Positions 60,500-64,000 of a DNA stretch of 64,000 bases are shown one piece after another; position 1 is the first letter of the stretch; the number at the start of each line of letters is the position of its first letter. The DNA is from Phragmites australis (taxonomy: Eukaryota > Streptophyta > Magnoliopsida > Poales > Poaceae), in assembly GCF_958298935.1 (NCBI RefSeq), contig NC_084924.1, forward strand, positions 25,021,819 to 25,085,818. Direction: 5' to 3'. Under the pieces are notes generated by a model that did no database searches, was not told where the DNA came from, and saw only the letters and a list, made by a program, of their open reading frames with translations. The translations under genes and the position numbers were made by a program.

Positions 60500-61409
60500 T
60501 GATGAGGACATCACTCTTTCGGATACATACACACCGAGTATTCCTCCAACAATAGGTCCATTGATACGAGCTCGTGCACGTCAACTAAATCATGAGGTGA
60601 GCTCGTTCCTTAGTGTTCCTTGATATTTTGATAAGGATGGGATGCTACTGAATAATTGTGATGTATTGTTACTTAGGAACACGGGAGAAGAACAGCAAGG
60701 GCGCCCAAGCCAAGGTGGAGGTCCAATCAAGTTCGAGTCCGTTTCGGAGTCCAGGACCAGCCCGCACTAAAATTGTCGCCCAGGACGCATACGGACTCCG
60801 TTTTCGACGTTCTACACATGGTTGGAAAGCTAAGGAGATAAGCTTTCCAACGGGACTGGTCCCATGTCCAAATTCTTTCTGAGTAAACAGGAATCATTGA
60901 GACAAGTGGACGTCTAGAATCTGTCAGGGTGCTGCGCCACCATCTTTTGGGCCGTTGGGCCATGTAACGTGTTGGAGTCCATTAGGGACACGTCCAGGGG
61001 TCCTTGGCCGACCCTAGTCTTTTATATACAGTATCCACCACCCTAATTAGGGTTGGGTTTTGCTTAGATATTGATCTACACACAGATTGTGAGATTTCCG
61101 CTCTTGTTCCGGACCGACTAGGCCGCCGCAAGTGTTTGTGGAACCCCAACTTCGAGTGCTTGAATTCTATTCGCAATATTTCAGATTGCATCTTCTACGT
61201 TCTTGCTTGTGTTCTCGGTACGCTTGCAGGGATTGAGACTTCTTGGCGAGGTCAACCGCGCGACACGGTTGATAACCATCGGAGCTGTGGTGTAGTGATT
61301 GCAAGGGAGACGATATGTTCGGGTCGAAGCCTTTGGATCATCAACGTCGAGTTCTCCACCCACCGACTTATCGCTACCTAGCGGAAGATCAGGCCAACAT
61401 TGCTCATCA
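60500..61409 (+). repeat. CRM-like LTR, apparently solo
   Basis: It is 910 bp, starts TGATGAGGACATCACTC and ends TTGCTCATCA, the same size and ends as the LTRs at 41921, 48656 and 52233. The flanks are AAATG on both sides (60495-60499, 61410-61414). It still encodes the pol tail (LIRARARQLNHEVSSFLSVP) in its first 120 bases. Confidence 0.82.
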
Positions 61410-61621
61410 AAATGTTAGAGCGCTGTTAGTAGTGTGTGCTTGTGTGGTGTGCCTTGTGTGATTTGGTTTTTTCTGTTTGAGTGCTGGAGTGCATTGTGGG
61501 ATGCTTTAGCATCTGGTAACAGTGGCATTCCTTATATATCTCTATAGTTAATAGTATAGTTGCGTTTTCTCCTTCTAGTCCCTTCTCTTCTTGCCCCAAC
61601 CTTCCACCTCAATCCCAAATA

Positions 61622-62020
61622 GATGGTGAGCACAAAGAAAGATCATCTTGGTAAAGGTACCAACAACAATAACAACATCCAGTAGATCCCACCACAATTC
61701 AACAAGGAACAAATTTTGGAGACGCAGACTCAGATCTTTCAAAATATGGCTCAGAATATGAAAAGTCTGCTACATATCGTTGAAGCTCTGGGTGCAGAAG
61801 ACGAGCGTAGAAAGCAAGGCAACAACAAGAAGAGGAAGAAAGCCTTTGAAGACCATCAAGCAAACAACAGTTCTTGGTTACGTTCCACTCCTGAACAAGC
61901 ACTTTGTTATGTCAACTAGGAAGTTTCATAGGTCGAGAGAAAATTTGCAGTGTACCCCTACAAGGAAGGTGTGTTTTTGCTGTGAAGAAGAAAGACAATA
62001 TATGTCAATTGCTGTAAGAG
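61622..62020 (+). pseudogene. Gypsy gag remnant
   Basis: The start MVSTKKDHLGKGTNNNNNIQ is followed by a stop, then FNKEQILETQTQIFQNMAQN, and in another frame a decayed zinc knuckle (KVCFCCEEERQYMSIA; the His and last Cys are lost). TCTGGTAACAGTGGC at 61512 may be the decayed primer-binding site. The central gag domain is deleted. Confidence 0.5.
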
Positions 62021-62142
62021 TTTAACGTTATTTAATAAAAGTATTATTTTTGTTACTTCACCTGTGACGTACTTATGTGTGTTGAACATTCTGGGCACAC
62101 ATAAGCCACATTTGATTTTATCTGTTAAAACCGGGTGTGACA

Positions 62143-63420
62143 ATGCGGGTTCTTCTGGTTGTAGCAAAACATGAAGGATGGTAAGTCCACATATGGACGT
62201 GAAGAGAGTGTTCCTCAATGGCGTGATAACGAAGGAGGTGTACATGGTCTAACCACCAGGCTTCATCTACGACGTTGTTGAACGCAAGGTGCTCAAGCTG
62301 AAGGACTTGTACATTTCGCCCCAAACACCAAGATCCTGGAACTCCAAGCTCGATGATAGCCTGATCAATCTCGGCTTCCAGCAGAGCACCTCAGAGCATG
62401 CCATGTATGGACATGGCGAAGGCGCACCCCGTCTCCTCATCAGCATGTACATCGATGACTTGATTATCACTGGGAACGATGAGCTTGTGATCCGCAGGTT
62501 CAAGAAGAAGATGCATAGGTTGTTCAAGATGAGTGACCTCGGACTTCTAGCTACTATCTCGGCATCAAGGTCCGATAGCACGCGAGCAGCATTACCATCA
62601 ACCAGACAGCCTACGAGCGCAAGATCTTGGAGAGTAGTGGCATGATCGACTACAATCCATGTCAAGCACCCATGAAGATGCAACTAAAGTTGAGCAAGAA
62701 AAGCACAAGTTAGCCTGTGGATGCGACTAAGTACCGTAACATCATCGGTAGCATCCGCTATTTGGTTCATACATGATCCGATATCAACTATGTTGTGGGG
62801 TACGTGAGTCATTTCATGGAGGCACTATTGGAAGATCACCTCGCCTTGGTGAAACATGTCCTGTGCTACATCGTTGGTGCTCTGAACATGGGCTACTACT
62901 ATGCGAGGAAGTTTGATGAGTAGACACAACTGTTAGGATACAGTGACAATGACTTGGCCACCGATATCAAGGACTGCAAGAATACCACATGCGTGCTCTT
63001 CTTCCTCGACCAGAGCCTAGTTAGTTGGCAATCGTAGAAGCTGAGAGTGGTGGCTCTCGCTTCCTATGAGGCCGAGCACATCGCTGCGTCCACTATGGCA
63101 TGCCACACTGTTTGGCTTGCCCATCTGCTGAGCGATATTGGCGGTGGCAAGCCCAAAGCAGCAGCACTAAATGTGGACAACAAAGGAGCCATCTCTCTGT
63201 GCAAGAACCCGGTGTTTCATGATAGAAGAAAAATCAACATCGAGTCTGTTATCATTTCATTCGGGAATGCATCGAGAGAGGCAAAATCAACATTGAGTCC
63301 GTTAGTGGTGAAAGCAGCTGGCAGATATGCTCACAAATCCTCTTGGGCATGTCAAGTTCATGGAGTTCCGCGCAAAGATTGACATTATCAACACCAAAAA
63401 ACTGCATCAGGATTAGGAGA
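62143..63420 (+). pseudogene. copia RT-RNase H fragment, part 3
   Basis: It continues part 2 through the target duplication: VRVLLVVAKHEGW, then MDVKRVFLNG. Then come NSKLDDSLINLGFQQSTSEH and SMYIDDLIITGNDELVIRRF (YIDD, about 62450). RNase H follows: VALASYEAEHIAASTMACHT (63050) and ALNVDNKGAISLCKNPVFHD (63163), then a decayed C-terminus. Numerous stops occur (for example 62249 and 62921). A weak purine tract (AGGATTAGGAGAGTT) precedes the 3' LTR. Confidence 0.88.
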
Positions 63421-63423
63421 GTT

Positions 63424-64000
63424 TGTTACATGTTTTTAATCCTGAGCAGTTTGTTTTTTCAGTTTCTACGTGTAGGAGTTTTTAATCAGCTGTTTTCTGC
63501 ATGGGCCTGAGATGTACATCCATTCAGCACCCATTCACATCAGCATTAATCATCATTAAGGTGGGCATTAGTAGCATGCATGGTAGTTAGTGTCCCGTGT
63601 CAAGTTAATTAGTCAATTAATTCTTAGCAGTTCGTCAGATGCATGGTTGTGAGACATGTTGTTTGGTTGATAAATAAAAGGAGAAAAACCACAAAAGCTA
63701 CAAGCTAGTTCACAAAACACAAAAATTATACTCCCTTAGTCTCAAAATAGATGATGATTTAACCTCTTCTACAATATTCAAAATACCTGAGTTCTACGAT
63801 TTTGAGCTAACTTTAGCTCAAGTTTTCCAATATTACCTTCCATTAAGTAACATCCATCCCAATGCAAGTCTCATTTCCCTTACAATAAATAATATTAAAA
63901 GAGGGTAAGATAGTTATTTTATCGTTCACCTCAATACTTATGCTCAACTCTAAAACATCATCTATTTTAAGACCGAGGGAGTACTTGTGTTCGGCTTGGG
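63424..64000 (+). repeat. 3' LTR of the copia element, truncated by the window end
   Basis: It begins TGTTACATGTTTTTAATCCT and aligns with 16771-17097. By comparison with the 5' LTR only about ten bases are missing beyond 64000. It contains a Stowaway-like insert (63731-63981). Confidence 0.85.
63731..63981. mobile_element. Stowaway-like MITE
   Basis: Ends CTCCCTTAGTCTCAAAATAG and, reversed, CTCCCTCGGTCTTAAAATAG; flanked by TA on both sides (63729-63730, 63982-63983); 251 bp. The matching position in the 5' LTR (about 17061) has no insert, giving an empty-site proof. These are hallmarks of Tc1/mariner-derived Stowaway MITEs. Confidence 0.92.

Larger units (their letters stand above)
59588..62142 (+). 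mobile_element. Composite gypsy element made of two LTR ends with gag remnant and nested CRM-like LTR
   Basis: It begins TGTAACACCCTGATTTTCAG and ends AAAACCGGGTGTGACA, the same ends as the solo LTR at 24241-28312 in opposite orientation. The flanks are GTGCG (59583-59587) and ATGCG (62143-62147), a 5-bp TSD with one transition. The middle differs from that LTR: it has a leader, a gag remnant (61622-62020) and a CRM-like LTR (60500-61409). It is probably a deletion derivative. Confidence 0.75.
16771..64000 (+). mobile_element. Ty1-copia retrotransposon stretched over 47 kb by nested insertions (3' end beyond window)
   Basis: The 5' LTR is 16771-17097 and the 3' LTR runs from 63424 to the window end. 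Between them, in order and all on the plus strand, lie the primer-binding site, gag, protease, integrase, the N-part of RT (to 20415), a middle RT piece (59450-59587), and the rest of RT with RNase H (62143-63380). The joins are exact at the reading-frame level once the two insertions and their duplicated target sites are removed. Without insertions the element is about 5 kb, normal for copia. It carries many stops, so it is dead. It sits in the 3' UTR region of the PDCB-like gene. Confidence 0.88.

Noticed and set aside
60500..61990. CRM-like LTR plus downstream gag read as one truncated CRM-like element
   Set aside because: AAATG flanks the LTR on both sides and the gag start (MVSTKKDHLGK) is unlike the CRM-like gag here; still not fully excluded.
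16771..64000. Repeat of 16771-17097 at the end of the window read as a segmental duplication of the PDCB 3' flank
   Set aside because: The left copy is followed by a tRNA-Met primer-binding site and copia gag, and the right copy is preceded by copia RNase H and a purine tract. They are LTRs.

Overview
The window is plant nuclear DNA, almost certainly from a grass. It holds a split cytosolic ribosomal protein gene and a GPI-anchored X8-domain gene, both with GT-AG introns. The rest is a dense nest of plant transposons: Ty1-copia, Ty3-gypsy, CACTA, Mutator-like (MULE), hAT and Stowaway/other MITEs. Nothing bacterial is present: no operons, CRISPR arrays or rRNA. I saw no tRNA gene.

Left part (1-16.7 kb). 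The 3' part of a 40S ribosomal protein S19 gene (exons within 1160-1683) comes first. It is followed by a decayed copia element (about 2.3-5.4 kb), an LTR-like stretch (5.4-6.7 kb) and a decayed Tat-type gypsy element with its 5' LTR (6697 to about 12.45 kb). A hAT-like element with an 8-bp target-site duplication (TSD) lies at 12896-13733. An apparently intact four-exon gene for a plasmodesmata callose-binding-like protein (PDCB, X8/CBM43) lies at 14758-16693.

Right part (16.77-64 kb). This is one transposon nest that can be peeled by target-site duplications. A copia element begins 77 bp after the PDCB stop codon (5' LTR 16771-17097) and its 3' LTR starts at 63424 and leaves the window. Its reverse transcriptase reading frame is broken twice. 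The first break is a solo gypsy LTR (20416-59449, TSD TGTCT/GGTCT). The second is a composite LTR element (59588-62142, TSD GTGCG/ATGCG), which itself holds a 910-bp CRM-like LTR (60500-61409, TSD AAATG). The first solo LTR contains a MULE (23130-58977, 9-bp TSD AAGGAGAGA). The MULE carries a plant-mobile-domain (PMD) gene and two GRF-type zinc-finger ORFs. Inside the MULE are a 4.07-kb solo LTR (24241-28312, TSD CACAT) that splits the PMD gene, and a CACTA element (31155-54769, TSD ACA). The CACTA carries a TNP2 transposase, a second ORF with a Ulp1-type protease domain, and an unrecognised spliced gene fragment. The protease is split by a decayed CRM-like gypsy (40630-53144, TSD TTACT). That element in turn holds a young, almost intact CRM-like gypsy on the minus strand (41921-49564), whose 1.66-kb-codon gag-pol has a single nonsense codon.

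Only RPS19 and the PDCB-like gene look like ordinary host genes. The two GRF ORFs are open but sit in a transposon. All other coding regions are transposon genes, most of them broken by stops and frameshifts.
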